64,000 nt of DNA, taken from the NCBI GenBank assembly GCA_947184155.2, contig CAMXCT020006312.1, forward strand, positions 1 to 64,000, in the 5' to 3' direction. Position 1 is the stretch's first letter. Each line of letters opens with the position of its first letter. The notes below the pieces were generated by a model. It worked only from the letters and a program-made list of their open reading frames with translations. It searched no databases and was not told the origin of the DNA. This document shows positions 1-10,926 of this stretch, one piece after another. This DNA is from Cladocopium goreaui. Its lineage: Eukaryota > Sar > Dinophyceae > Suessiales > Symbiodiniaceae. Made by a program: the position numbers and the translations under genes.

Positions 1-589
1 TTCCCAAGTCTAAGATGTTTTTTTTTTGGACACATCCTTTTGGCTTTGTGTCAAAAACAGTGAGACCTCAGTTCATGACCATTTGAATGGGTAATATGAT
101 GATAAATCACGGGATGGAATGGGGTTCAATCTTGAGAAAACTCCCCATACAGCATCGCTGTAGCCTGGATCCACAGCACTGCCGCCTTTTACATGTTAGT
201 ATATGTTTGATGTTTAGTACATGCACGTATTTGCCACTACAATTTCGTTTTCGCTGCAAACGCTTGTATATATATATATATGTAGATACTGCATAGGGTT
301 TCCCCAGGGTTTATCTAGGATTTCATTTAAGAGTTGTTTTTTGTTTGTTAAACCACGGTTTTAATAAGCTTTTAATTTCAAGGCTTACTTAGGGTTTCAT
401 GTCAGATTTAGGTTTTGGGGTTTAGGGTTTTGTGTTTTGGAAACAAGGCTCGTGGCCATTCGGTCATCCCAAAATGCATAAAACACTGGCCTTGCCCAGT
501 CAAAGCGCACTTTGGCGGGCAGCACCCCGTCCTGGCGGTAACATAAATTACATATGATATAACAGTATATACATATATAACATAACATT

Positions 590-942
590 ATATCATATAC
601 GTGACGTTACATTAATGTTACATTATGTTACATTACGATACATTACACTACATTGCAATCTAATATATATATATATACATATATATTACATGCTTATACA
701 TTACGGAACATAGCATAACATTCCATTCCATGTCGTTCCATTCCATTGCATTGCATTACATTGCACTACATTACATTGCATTGCTTTACATTACATTGCA
801 TTACATTGCATGAGGTCGCGTTGCAACACATAACATTTCATGACATTACATAAAAACTCAATAACGCAACATGACCCAACATGACCTTACATTACCGTAC
901 ATGACATTACATAAGGTTGCATAACATTACATAACATTACAT
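590..942. repeat. Degenerate ATTACATT-type low-complexity tract
   Basis: Words such as CATTACATTG, ATTACATAAC and ATTCCATTCC recur irregularly with no fixed period. This looks like a diverged short tandem repeat. It ends where the first family E inverted repeat begins. Confidence 0.7.
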
Positions 943-943
943 T

Positions 944-1035
944 ACCCATAGGATCCATGTATGGTATATATGCTAACATTTGGGGTATATTGATGGTAAA
1001 TGTTACCATATATAGCATACATAGATCCTATGGGT
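944..1035. mobile_element. MITE-like family E, copy 1
   Basis: A near-perfect inverted repeat. The left end ACCCATAGGATCCATGTATG pairs with the right end CATACATAGATCCTATGGGT. The centre reads towards GGTATATTGATGG. Related copies lie at 2437 and 30757. Confidence 0.75.
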
Positions 1036-2436
1036 TACATTAGATCATCATTACACTACGTTACACACCCACACACCCACACTACGAAGATCTTCCGAGG
1101 TACAACCACACCTGGAGTCGCTCTTCCTCGCGTTGCTGAGCCACCGGGAAATCCCAACAAATGCGGCAGAGTGGCCCAATATCAGACCCTACTGGCAGAA
1201 TGGGATGAATTTTCTACTATTAATATATATATATATAATACCATGAAATACCATTAAGACATACACTTAAATGTTTTTGAACAAAGGATTGAATGACATA
1301 AAAAAACAAAAAAAACACAAAACTAGAACACTTTTTTTTTGCACCTCTAAAAATGGACAGAAAATAGCTTATGACCACAGCATTCTTGTTTTTAAGCAAC
1401 CTTTGATGTGTCGCTGAGAATCCCGATCCATGCCAGGTTGGGCATGCGGTGCTCTGCCGGGGGACCTAAAAGCTGGACGATCTAAGTCTCGCTTGCATCG
1501 CCAATGATATTCATGGAAAAGTTGAGGGCACATTCTGGACAGAATCTAGCATGTTTTCAATCCATCGCTTTGCTACCAACAATTGGTTTCAGGATTTTCT
1601 TGTTAGACTTGGGGATAATCTAAATGAGTCCTATGAGTCATATGGGCCCAACTGTCTTCTATTTGGGAATAATGGAATAGTTCAAGATTGGGTAACCCCC
1701 AAAAGTATCCAAAAGTCATGGGATGGTTGGTGCGATGCCCGCTGATAAACACACCTGGCAGTTGAAAATCCTTGTTTTCATATGTGTTCATGAGGTTTAG
1801 AACTGATTGGACATTTTCCAGCAAGCCATGGAGCTGGGCGTAAGTTAACTCCCTTTCCATCCGCAATCAAAGCCGCATGGCCGGAACTTCCCTGTTGGTC
1901 GAGGTGAAGGCGAGTTGATGGTGAAGAAAAAAAACAAAGAGGAGCCCAGGCGGTCCAATATTGGAGTAATTGCCAAGCCACAAATGTGGATGGTGAGGCG
2001 ACAAAAGTTGAGATTTGGCTATCACTTTTAGACTCAACATCAGGATTCAAGTATAACTATAAAAGGGAACATCAGAACGATGATTGGGAATCAAGAAACG
2101 CGTTTACGTGGTGTTTTGACACCCAAAAAACAGGGGATTGCACGAACCGAAATTATGATTTCAACCGCAACACTTTGACGATTGACGCAAAACATGAGCA
2201 AATTTGCGATCGGGGGTCTTGACTTTTTACCCAGGAAAGGACGCTTCGATATGTTCCGTTGTTTTCGTATTGCTCTAAAAGAAGCGTGAAGACAATCTGC
2301 TCAACAGAGATTGCAGTTCTTTTCTAAATGATGCGGTTTCTCTTGCCGAGCGAAAACGCTTCCCGTGTGAACTTCTTGTTAGAGCACACACACAGTTTGT
2401 GTATACTGTATTAGTTTTTGGTCCCCTGCTGCCAAA

Positions 2437-2534
2437 CCCATAGAATCCATGTATGCTATATATGGTAACATTTATCCCATCAATATACCCCCTTTATGTT
2501 AGCATATATACCAGCACCATGGATCCGTCATGGG
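2437..2534. mobile_element. MITE-like family E, copy 2
   Basis: Starts CCCATAGAATCCATGTATGC and ends CACCATGGATCCGTCATGGG. The centre (ATCAATATACCCCCTTTATG) is shared almost exactly with the copy at 30757 but differs from copy 1. Confidence 0.75.
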
Positions 2535-3659
2535 AAATGGAATGACCCTAAACCCCAAGTCATGTCCCAGCGCCCTTTCTGTTCGAGGTACTGTGTCCTG
2601 CGCACGGATTACTTTCAGTGCTCCCTCCGATTGGCAGCTGGGTGATCTGTTTGGGCACAGCCTTGGGCACCCATAATTGGTTCCCTTACGTTTCAAAAAA
2701 ATCTAAAAATATGACTTAATATGACTTAATATTGACAAATGGAATGGAACCACAGAGTTGTATACATTTGTCACTTGATCGTGTTTTGGTGCCGAAACAT
2801 GCAGCATTTTTAATATTGAGCAATGGACAATGGATAAATATTTATCCCTTCCCCCTTCCTATTAACCATCCCCAGAAACCAACTGCCAAAAGATGGGATA
2901 AATTTCATCAACCTTCTGTCATCATCTGTCATCCAGTTCGCCGAACTGTTTGGAGGTACTTTCTGACCGAGGCCGACTACAGAGCAGGTGGGAGCTTTTC
3001 TTCCGAAAAGATCTAGTCGTCTGGCAAGCAATCACCAAAAATTAAGCTGACACTTGTAAAATCCCTGGCTTTTTCTGCTCTCGGGGCGGCGGTTTCCAGT
3101 CGCAAACTCATTTTCCCCACAAGTTTTCGGATTCAAAGTGGGAGTTTTGAGAGGTGTACTGCGGGGTTCAGTGGAAAGTGATCTTGGATTATTGTGACCC
3201 ACTAGGGGAAGCCGAACTAGGAAGATCAAAGCGTTGGCCTATTCCACGGTTTCAGGCTGGTGAACCATCCATCGGTTCGAAATCAAGGTCTCATATTTGA
3301 ACCCTCTGGTTCTTCCAATCACCTGAAATAAGTCCGCTCAGAAAACCGTGGTATATTATATTATACAATACGTAATATATATTTCGAATGTTTTAGATTG
3401 AACCAAACCAGAAATGGTCCTCCGTCTGACTCTTGGTTCATGGGTCTGGTTGTCTTCTGGATCAGCATCACATGTACTAGCAAACTTGCTGTTTATGGAC
3501 CGTTTTTTCCCGCGATCAGGTGTGATAACAGCCAGATGGCATGGCAAGGAAATCTATAATAGTGATCCACATTAGGGTCAAAAGTTGGATAGCTATGAGG
3601 CCCAAGCCTCCCCGGGGCGTAGCTGGAAAAGCATCTACAGCTGCTAACCGATTGGCGCC

Positions 3660-5894
3660 ATGGATTTGAAGTCTCCATTTCTGTACACACTGGATGTGAC
3701 CAAGAAGTATGCCTGTAGCGATCACATTTGTCCATGCGTTGACTTACACACATGCCATGTAGAACGGTATGGCCAAGTTGTCATGAGCAATGCCTATGTG
3801 TTGGTGAATGTCAAAGTTTTGCGTGAAGGAACAGCTCACCAGTCTGGGTTTGGAAACATGACTTTCGGTGTGAGAAGGTGCGCTCATGATATCGACCTTT
3901 CCTTCCAAGTGAGAATGTCAATGAACCAATGGGACCATGTTTGTTCCAAGAACATGGACTTCATTGTCTACCAAGGTGTCTTGAAGGGTTTTGAGCTTGA
4001 TGTCAGATCGAAACCATCCGGGGTATTGACCACCCCTGGAAATCGCATTCAAGAAGGTGTCAATGGAGAGTTCACAACATGTGAGTGGTATGCTGGTGGC
4101 TTTTCGGGTTGGTCTCATGCTCTTAGGCGCCTGTGCCAGCTTGGCTACAAGTTCACCCATAAAATTGCCTTGGACATAGACCCAGTCGCAGCCCAGACGT
4201 ATATGAACACACACTTGTTCCAAAACATGTGTGGACCAGATGTCTTCAGATGGGATGAGGAAGAACTTCCAAATCACCTGTTCATCCAGGGAGATGCACG
4301 CGTTGGCAGTTGGCACCATTTACTTGGGACGACTGCTTTTGATATCATGTTGCTGTCACCACCATGTCCGGCTTTCTCCATGGCTAGTTCATGGCAGGGC
4401 TTGATGAAAGAAGATGGCAGACTCACTTTGGAAGTTTGGGGAATGGCCAATTTGTTGAAACCCAAGATCATGGCAATGGAGATGGTAGCAGGGATGCGCA
4501 ACCATGAGCACTGGAGACTGATCCGTGATGTGATTGAATGGAGTGGTTACTCCATTAGGTCGTCCTCTGTTGTCAATCTCTTGGAACAAGCACCGCAAAA
4601 CCGTGAAAGACTTTTGCTGATTGCCACATTGGATGGAGTTGAGTTCTTTCCTCATAGGATTGTCCCTTGGCCTGCAGTCGTCCGTCCTACCTTGGAAACA
4701 TTTGATTGCATTCTGAAACTGGATGAACCGTGGTTGTCTCAGGTGAAACTTGATGCTTTCACACTTGGGGTCTACATGGACCCTGCGATGTTGCCCAAGT
4801 CAGTGAACCAAAGAAACCAGCGGGGAAAAAAGACCAAGTTGGATGTTGAGCAATACCGCATCAAGTTTATCCAGGGAACCTTTGGATGTGTAATGAGCAA
4901 TTATGGTTTTGGACACCTGCTCCCCCAAATCAGCCTGAATACCTTTGGTCTCTATGGCACGCTTTTTGCATCAGCAGAGGCACTGAGATTTCTTGCTGTC
5001 CCGGAACTTGCAATGCTGATGGCCCCTTTGATGCCAGTGTGGATGCCGGAAGATCATCGGTCAGCAGTGAAAATGATTGGCAACGGAATATCCTGTCCGC
5101 ATGCACTGGTGGTCCTGGTGAATTGTCTTGGTCTCCTCACTGACTTGTCAGGTGTTGAAGCTCAGGAACTCTTCTGTGAAGCCATGAAAAGCCGACTAGT
5201 TGCATCGTCCATCAAAATTGAAAGAAAATTGAATGGTTTCCTTTTCAGCCGTGATGGAGAAACATGCAGACCCACCATGATGATGCATGCGACATGCCTT
5301 GTCACGGTACGATCACCAACTGATGCTTTCCAGTTCCATGCTGAGGCAGGGGTGTGTCTTGTTGATGCATTGAAGACTTTGACAGGTGACTCCATGCCGA
5401 ATCATGTCTTTTTGATGCCTGGTGGTATGCTTGACTCCAGAGTTACTTTGCCAACATGCTTTCAGGCAGATGACAGTGATGTCTTTCTGTATGCTGAAGT
5501 ACCCAGTGCCTTGCGTGTGCATCCGTCTGCATTCCAGCTTTCCGAAAACATGGGTTCATGCATTGCCGTCCTCACAGGAAAAGGAAATGTGGTCCTGAAA
5601 CGTGACCATGGGATGACAGTTGCCGATGTTCTCATGACGCTGAACCATTGCATGGAAATCCGATGCACATTCCTTACGGGTTTGCTCTGCGATAAGCATT
5701 TTGAAGAGAGACTCTGCCCGAATGTGGTTCTGGGCAGAGACTACCTGAGTGAATCAGACAATCTTCATAAAAAAACTAACGTGGATGTTGGTAAACGTGG
5801 TGGTGTCCCCGCTGCCAGACATCATGAAAAATCAGGAAACTCCAGAAAACTTTCTGGACCCTCTGTGTTTGGTTTAAAGCATGAAATCACCTGA
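3660..5894 (+). CDS. C5 cytosine DNA methyltransferase, single exon, probably element-borne
   Basis: A 744-codon uninterrupted ORF. Conserved C5-methyltransferase motifs appear in order: motif I EWYAGGFSGW (about residue 142), an acidic SAM-site segment ALDIDPVA (about 170), motif IV SPPCPAFS with the catalytic Cys at about 235, motif VI MEMVAG (the ENV position, about 274), motif VIII QNRER (about 312) and motif X KMIGNGIS (about 471). The last 250 residues have no domain I recognise. The reaction is transfer of methyl from SAM to cytosine C5. An in-frame TAA at 3645-3647 supports the ATG at 3660. The long intronless frame contrasts with the tiny exons of host genes in this window. Related methyltransferases are known inside dinoflagellate retrotransposons, so I infer a mobile or domesticated origin. 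No reverse transcriptase or integrase is visible nearby. Whether it is active is unknown, but all motifs are intact. Confidence 0.85.
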   Translation: MDLKSPFLYTLDVTKKYACSDHICPCVDLHTCHVERYGQVVMSNAYVLVNVKVLREGTAHQSGFGNMTFGVRRCAHDIDLSFQVRMSMNQWDHVCSKNMDFIVYQGVLKGFELDVRSKPSGVLTTPGNRIQEGVNGEFTTCEWYAGGFSGWSHALRRLCQLGYKFTHKIALDIDPVAAQTYMNTHLFQNMCGPDVFRWDEEELPNHLFIQGDARVGSWHHLLGTTAFDIMLLSPPCPAFSMASSWQGLMKEDGRLTLEVWGMANLLKPKIMAMEMVAGMRNHEHWRLIRDVIEWSGYSIRSSSVVNLLEQAPQNRERLLLIATLDGVEFFPHRIVPWPAVVRPTLETFDCILKLDEPWLSQVKLDAFTLGVYMDPAMLPKSVNQRNQRGKKTKLDVEQYRIKFIQGTFGCVMSNYGFGHLLPQISLNTFGLYGTLFASAEALRFLAVPELAMLMAPLMPVWMPEDHRSAVKMIGNGISCPHALVVLVNCLGLLTDLSGVEAQELFCEAMKSRLVASSIKIERKLNGFLFSRDGETCRPTMMMHATCLVTVRSPTDAFQFHAEAGVCLVDALKTLTGDSMPNHVFLMPGGMLDSRVTLPTCFQADDSDVFLYAEVPSALRVHPSAFQLSENMGSCIAVLTGKGNVVLKRDHGMTVADVLMTLNHCMEIRCTFLTGLLCDKHFEERLCPNVVLGRDYLSESDNLHKKTNVDVGKRGGVPAARHHEKSGNSRKLSGPSVFGLKHEIT

Positions 5895-6420
5895 CGGTGT
5901 TGTTGAAAGGACTGGCTGGCAGGAAATTGAATTGAAGGTCAAATGCCCACTACTCCACCAAACTGGCCTTTGTTGATGGCTGAAACTCTAGATTTCATTA
6001 GATTTCATGTGTTCAGAGTTCTGGCCCAAGATGAGCTGATGCGCTGGTCCTCTCATGAAAGAAGCAGCGAAAGCAAAGCACTTCAAGGTGGGAGCTATGA
6101 TTTGGCATGTTGCATTTTCCTTTTGTTGGTCTTTATTGATCTTTCTGCAATTTTCATAGGCTTGTAGAATCAGGAGTATGGGCTGTATCAGGTTCGCACC
6201 CACGTTCGGATTTTGTATCGGTGGTCGCAGGTTGGAATACCGGGCCACTGCGACCTGAAGAAGTTAGAGCAGACAGTGAAAGCTGCTTTGGCTGCTCGTC
6301 AGTGCAGCGTTAGTGCTGCACTTTTCGGAAGGCTCCTTGATCCTCCGGTATGGAGGTGCGGTGACAGCTGGAGCGGCAAGGCGCTGGGCAGACCGAGTGG
6401 TGACACTGGTTAGATTGGAG
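5895..6420 (+). pseudogene. Possible frameshifted continuation of the methyltransferase polyprotein
   Basis: Past the TGA at 5892-5894, protein-like reading continues in shifted frames. A +2 frame opens with SPDGVVERTGWQEIELK and runs to a stop near 5970. The original frame then reopens at 5943 and gives ETLDFIRFHVFRVLAQDELM and RWSSHERSSESKALQ. At 6313-6420 another frame gives ILRYGGAVTAGAARRWADRV before the 23-bp array starts. The pieces read as coding but are broken by stops and frame changes, so I call them a decayed downstream part. They could also be exons of a spliced reading frame. I recognise no domain. Confidence 0.35.
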
Positions 6421-6429
6421 AGGAAAGCA

Positions 6430-9400
6430 GTTAACTCCAGAGGCATCAGGGGTGCCCAACTCAAGGCTAAAAAGAAGTATAGATTGATGCATCAGGTGCC
6501 CAACTGCGGGCAGGAAACCAACTCCAGGCATCAGAGGTGTCCAATTGAGGCATCAAGGAAACCCAATAACTCGAGGCATGCTAGATGCCCAACTCCAGGC
6601 ATGAGAGGTGCCCAACTCGAGGCATCAAACGCGCCCAACTCAAAACATGACAGGTGACCAACTCGAGGCATGAGAGGTGCCCAACTCGAGGCATCAAAGG
6701 TGGGTGCCCAGCTCGAGGCTTCAAAGGTGCCCAAGTCGAAGCATGAGAGGTGCCCAACTCGAAGCATCAAAGGTCCCCAACTCGAGGCATGAGAGGCGCG
6801 GTGAGCGCCCAACTGAGGTATGAGAGATTTGCCCAACTCCAGGCAATCAACGATGCCAAACGGATTTTTCTTCCCCTCTGATCTTTTTTTCCTCCTTTTT
6901 TTCTCCTGCCTTCGTTTCGTTTTGCGTTACATATCCGCGTGTGATCTATTTTAATTCCTACAATTTTTCACTACGCACTCTCTTCTTGCCTGTCCCTCGC
7001 TGGTGCAGAAGTGGAAGTGGAAGCATCGAAGGTGCCCAACTGGAGAGGAAAGCAACTCCAGAGGCATCAGAGGTGCCCAACTCAAGGCTAAAAAGAAGTA
7101 TAGATTGATGCATCAGGTGCCCAACTGCGGGCAGGAAACCAACTCCAGGCATCAGAGGTGTCCAACTCGAGGCATCAAGGAAACCCAATAACTCGAGGCA
7201 TGCTAGATCCCCAACTCCAGGCATGAGAGGTGCACAACTCGAGGCATCAAACGCGCCCAACTCAAAACATGATAGGTGACCAACTCGAGGCATGAGAGGT
7301 GCCCAACTCGAGGCATCAAAGGCGGGTGCCCAGCTCGAGGCTTCAAAGGTGCCCAAGTCCAAGCATGAGAGGTGCCCGACTCGAAGCATCAAAGGTCCCC
7401 AACTCGAGGCATGAGAGGCGCCCAACTCGAGGCATGAGAGATGCCCAACTCCAGGCATCAACGATGCCCAACTGGAGGCAGGACAGGTGCCCAACTCGAG
7501 GTGCAGAAGTGGAAGTGGAAGCATCGAAGGTGCCCAACTGGAGAGGAAAGCAACTCCAGAGGCATCAGAGGTGCCCAACTCAAGGCTAAAAAGAAGTATA
7601 GATTGATGCATCAGGTGCCCAACTGCGGGCAGGAAACCAACTCCAGGCATCAGAGGTGTCCAACTCGAGGCATCAAGGAAACCCAACTCGAGGCATGCTA
7701 GATGCCCAACTCCAGGCATGAGAGGTGCCCAACTCGAGGCATCAAACGCGCCCAACTCAAAACATGACAGGTGACCAACTCGAGGCATGAGAGGTGCCCA
7801 ACTCGAGGCATCAAAGGTGGGTGCTCAGCTCGAGGCTTCAAAGGTGCCCAAGTCGAAGCATGAGAGGTGCCCAACTCGAAGCATCAAAGGTCCCCAACTC
7901 GAGGCATGAGAGGCGCCCAACTCGAGGCATGAGAGGTGCCCAACTCAATGCATGACAGGTGCTTAACTCAAAGCATGAAAGGTGCCCAACTCGAGGCATG
8001 AGCACCTCAAAACATGACAGGTGCCTAGCTGAAGGCTTCAAAAGTGCCCAACTCGAGGCATGAGAGGAGCCCAACTCATAGCATGAGAGGTGCCCAACTC
8101 GAAGCATCAAAGGTGCCCAACTTGAGGCATGAGAGGTGCCTAACTCGAGGCATGAAAGGTGCCCGACTCGAAGCATCAAAGGTGCCCAACTCGAGGCATG
8201 AGAGGCGCCCAACTCGAAGCATCAAAGGTGCTCAACTTGAGGCATGAGAGGTGCCTAACTCGAGGCATGAAAGGTGCCCGACTCGAAGCATCAAAGGTGC
8301 CCAACTCGAAGCATGAGAGGTGCCCAACTCATACCCAACTCGAAGCATGAGAGGTGCCCAGCTCCAGCATCAAAGGTGCCCAACTCGAAGCATCAAAGTG
8401 CCCAACTCGAAGCATGAGAGGTGCCCAACTCATACCCAACTCGAAGCATGAGAGGTGCCCAGCTCGAGCATCAAAGGTGCCCAACTCGAAGCATCAAAGG
8501 TGCCCAACTCCAAGCATCAAAGGTGCCCAACTCGAAGCATGAGAGGTGCCCGACTAGAAGCATCAAAGGTACCCAACTCGAGGCATCAAAGGTGCCCAAC
8601 TCGAGGCATGAGAGCTAGGTGCCCAGTTCGAGCATCAAAGGTGCCCAACTCGAAGCATCAAAGGTGCCCAACTCGAAGCATCAAAGGTGCCCAACTCATA
8701 CCCGACTCGAAGCATGAGAGGTGCCCAGCTCGAGCATGAGAGGTGCCCAACTCGAAGCATCAAAGGTGCCCAACTCGAAGCATCAGAGGTGCCCAACTCG
8801 AAGCATGAGAGGTGCCCAACTCATACCCAACTCGAGGCATGAGAGGTGCCCAGCTCTCCCAGCTCAAGCATCAAAGGTGCCCAACTCGAAGCATCAAAGG
8901 TGCCCAAATCGAAGCATGAGAGGTGCCCAGCTCGAGCATCAAAGGTGTCCAACTCGAAGCATCAAAGGTGCCCAACTCGAAGCATCAAAGGTGCCCAACT
9001 CGAAGCATGAGAGGTGCCCAGCTCGAGCATCAAAGGTGGCCAACTCGAAGCATCAAAGGTGCCCAACTCGAAGCATCAAAGGTGCCCAACTCGAAGCATG
9101 AGAGGTGCCCAACTCATACCCAACTCGAGGGATGAGAGGTGCCCAACTCGAGCATTAAAGGTGCCCAACTCGAAGCATGACAGGTGCCCAACTCATACCC
9201 AACTAGAAGCATGAGAGGTGCCCAGCTCGAGCATCAAAGGTGCCCAACTCGAAGCATGAAAGATGCCCAACTCGAAGCATGAGAGGTGCCCAACTCGAAG
9301 CATGAGAGGTGCCCAACTCATACAACTCGAAGCATGAGAGGTGCCCAGCTCGAGCATCAAAGGTGCCCAACTCCAAGCATCAAAGGTGCCCAACTCGAAG

Positions 9401-10790
9401 CATCAAAGGTGCCCAACTCAAAGCATGAGAGGTGCCCAACCCATACCCAACTCGAAGCATGAGAGGTGCCCAGCTCGAGCATCAAAGGTGCCCAACTCGA
9501 AGCATGAAAGGTGCCCAACTCCAAGCATCAAAGGTGCCCAACTCGAAGCGTGAGAGGTGCCCAACTCATACCCAACTCGAAGCATGAGAGGTGCCCAGCT
9601 CGAGCATCAAAGGTGCCCAACTCGAAGCATCAAAGGTGCCCAACTCGAAGCATCAAAGGTGCCCAACTCGAAGCATGAGAAGTGCCCAACTCATACCCAA
9701 CTCGAAGCATGAGAGGTGCCCAACTCGAAGCATGAGAGGTGCCCAACTCATACCCAACTCGAGGCATGAGAGGTGCCCAGCTCGAGCATCAAAGGTGCCC
9801 AACTCGAAGCATCAAAGGTGCCCAACTCGAAGCATCAAAGGTCCCCAACTCAAAGCATGAGAGGTGCCCAACTCATACCCAACTCGAGGCCCAGCTCGAG
9901 CATCAAAGGTGCCCAACTCGAAGCATGAGAGGTGCCCAACTCATACCCAACTCGAAGCATGAGAGGTGCCCAGCTCTAGGTGCCCAACTCGAAGCATCAA
10001 AGGTGCCCAACTCGAAGCATCTAAGGTGCCCAACTCATACCCAACTCGAAGCATGAGAGGTACCCAGCTCGAGCATCAAAGGTGCCCAACTCGAAGCATC
10101 AAAGGTGCCCAACTCGAAGCATCAAAGGTGCCCAACTCGAAGCATCAAAGGTGCCCAACTCATACCCAACTCGAAGCATGAGAGGTGCCCAACTCATACC
10201 CAACTCGAGGGATGAGAGGTGCCCAACTCGAGCATTAAAGGTGCCCAACTCGAAGCATGACAGGTGCCCAACTCATACCCAACTAGAAGCATGAGAGGTG
10301 CCCAGCTCGAGCATGAAAGGTGCCCAACTCGAAGCATCAAAGGTGCCCAACTCGAAGCATGAGAGGTGCCCAACTCATACCCAACTCGAAGCATGAGAGG
10401 TGCCCAGCTCGAGGATCAAAGGTGCCCAAGCATGAGAGGTGCCCAGCTCGAGCATCAAAGGTGCCCAACTCGAAGCATCAAAGGTGCCCAACTCGAAGCA
10501 TCAAAGGTGCCCAACTCATACCCGACTCGAAGCATGAGAGGTGCCCAGCTCGAGCATGAGAGGTGCCCAACTCGAAGCATCAAAGGTGCCCAACTCGAAG
10601 CATCAGAGGTGCCCAGCTCGAGCCTCAAAGGTGCCCAGCTCGAGCATCAAAGGTGCCCAACTCGAAGCATCAAAGGTGCCCAACTCGAAGCATCAAAGGT
10701 GCCCAACTCGAAGCATCAAAGGTGCCCAACTCGAAGCATCAAAGGTGCCCAGCTCGAAGCATCAAAGGTGCCCAACTTGAGGCATCATGT
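6430..10790. repeat. 4.4-kb minisatellite of a 23-bp unit with higher-order structure
   Basis: The basic unit is close to GCCCAACTCGAAGCATCAAAG plus GT (23 bp). Variants include CATGAGAGG for CATCAAAGG, a 22-bp form with CAGCTCGAGCAT, and inserted CATACCCAACTC segments. The left part (6430-7950) carries a higher-order repeat: the word GTGCAGAAGTGGAAG starts at 7003 and again at 7501, a 498-bp period. Further right, a block at about 9121-9220 recurs identically at 10201, exactly 1080 bp later, and a block at 8701 recurs at 10521. Because 23 is not divisible by 3, each + strand frame cycles through the same 23-residue peptide, so long ORFs appear in every + frame. I do not regard these as genes. 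Confidence 0.95.
6863..7002 (+). other. Unique pyrimidine-rich insert inside the 23-bp array
   Basis: Non-repeat sequence rich in T and C interrupts the array and ends CTCGCTGGTGCAG, directly before the next higher-order unit. The end resembles a polypyrimidine tract plus an AG splice acceptor. The equivalent junction near 7500 lacks this segment. Confidence 0.6.
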
Positions 10791-10926
10791 GGCCGGAATA
10801 TGGGGTAACGTGGCTGAAACACCGCCACGTTTGAGCATGGTGCTTGCCCACAACACACCCGATGGCAAAGAGGTGTTTCTCCTATGGAACGGAACCCACT
10901 ATGAGCTTGCACAGCGAACAAACTGA
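10791..10926 (+). pseudogene. OTU-protease-like C-terminal fragment
   Basis: At the right edge of the array the reading frame leaves the repeat and gives about 45 residues ending at TGA 10924-10926. The segment NTPDGKEVFLLWNGTHYELA resembles the end of an OTU-type cysteine protease domain, where a G-x-H-Y pattern holds the catalytic His. No matching N-terminal half with the catalytic Asp/Cys is seen. It may be the 3' end of the element that carries the methyltransferase, with the array expanded in between. The similarity is short, so the family call is weak. Confidence 0.3.

Larger units (their letters stand above)
1..3659. other. Left flank, repeat-rich, no supported gene
   Basis: I see no ORF here that I can defend as a gene. 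The visible contents are a degenerate ATTACATT-like tract (about 590-940), two copies of MITE-like family E, and AT microsatellites. Minus-strand ORFs at 1603-1866 and 1778-2050 are moderately long, but they overlap in different frames and match no family I recognise. Confidence 0.5.

Noticed and set aside
290-440. Interstitial telomere (TTTAGGG)
   Set aside because: Only scattered AGGGTTT and GGTTTAGGG words occur, not a tandem array.
1603-2050. Two overlapping minus-strand ORFs near the left end
   Set aside because: They overlap in different frames, show no recognisable domain, and have no splice or codon-bias support. I could not choose either as a gene.
6958-7788. A 276-codon minus-strand ORF in the repeat array
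   Set aside because: It is the translation of the higher-order repeat on the other strand, with no start context or composition independent of the repeat.
6430-10790. A CRISPR-like array, because repeats of 23 bp recur many times
   Set aside because: There are no unique spacers: the units are directly contiguous and vary by substitution, and the context is eukaryotic.
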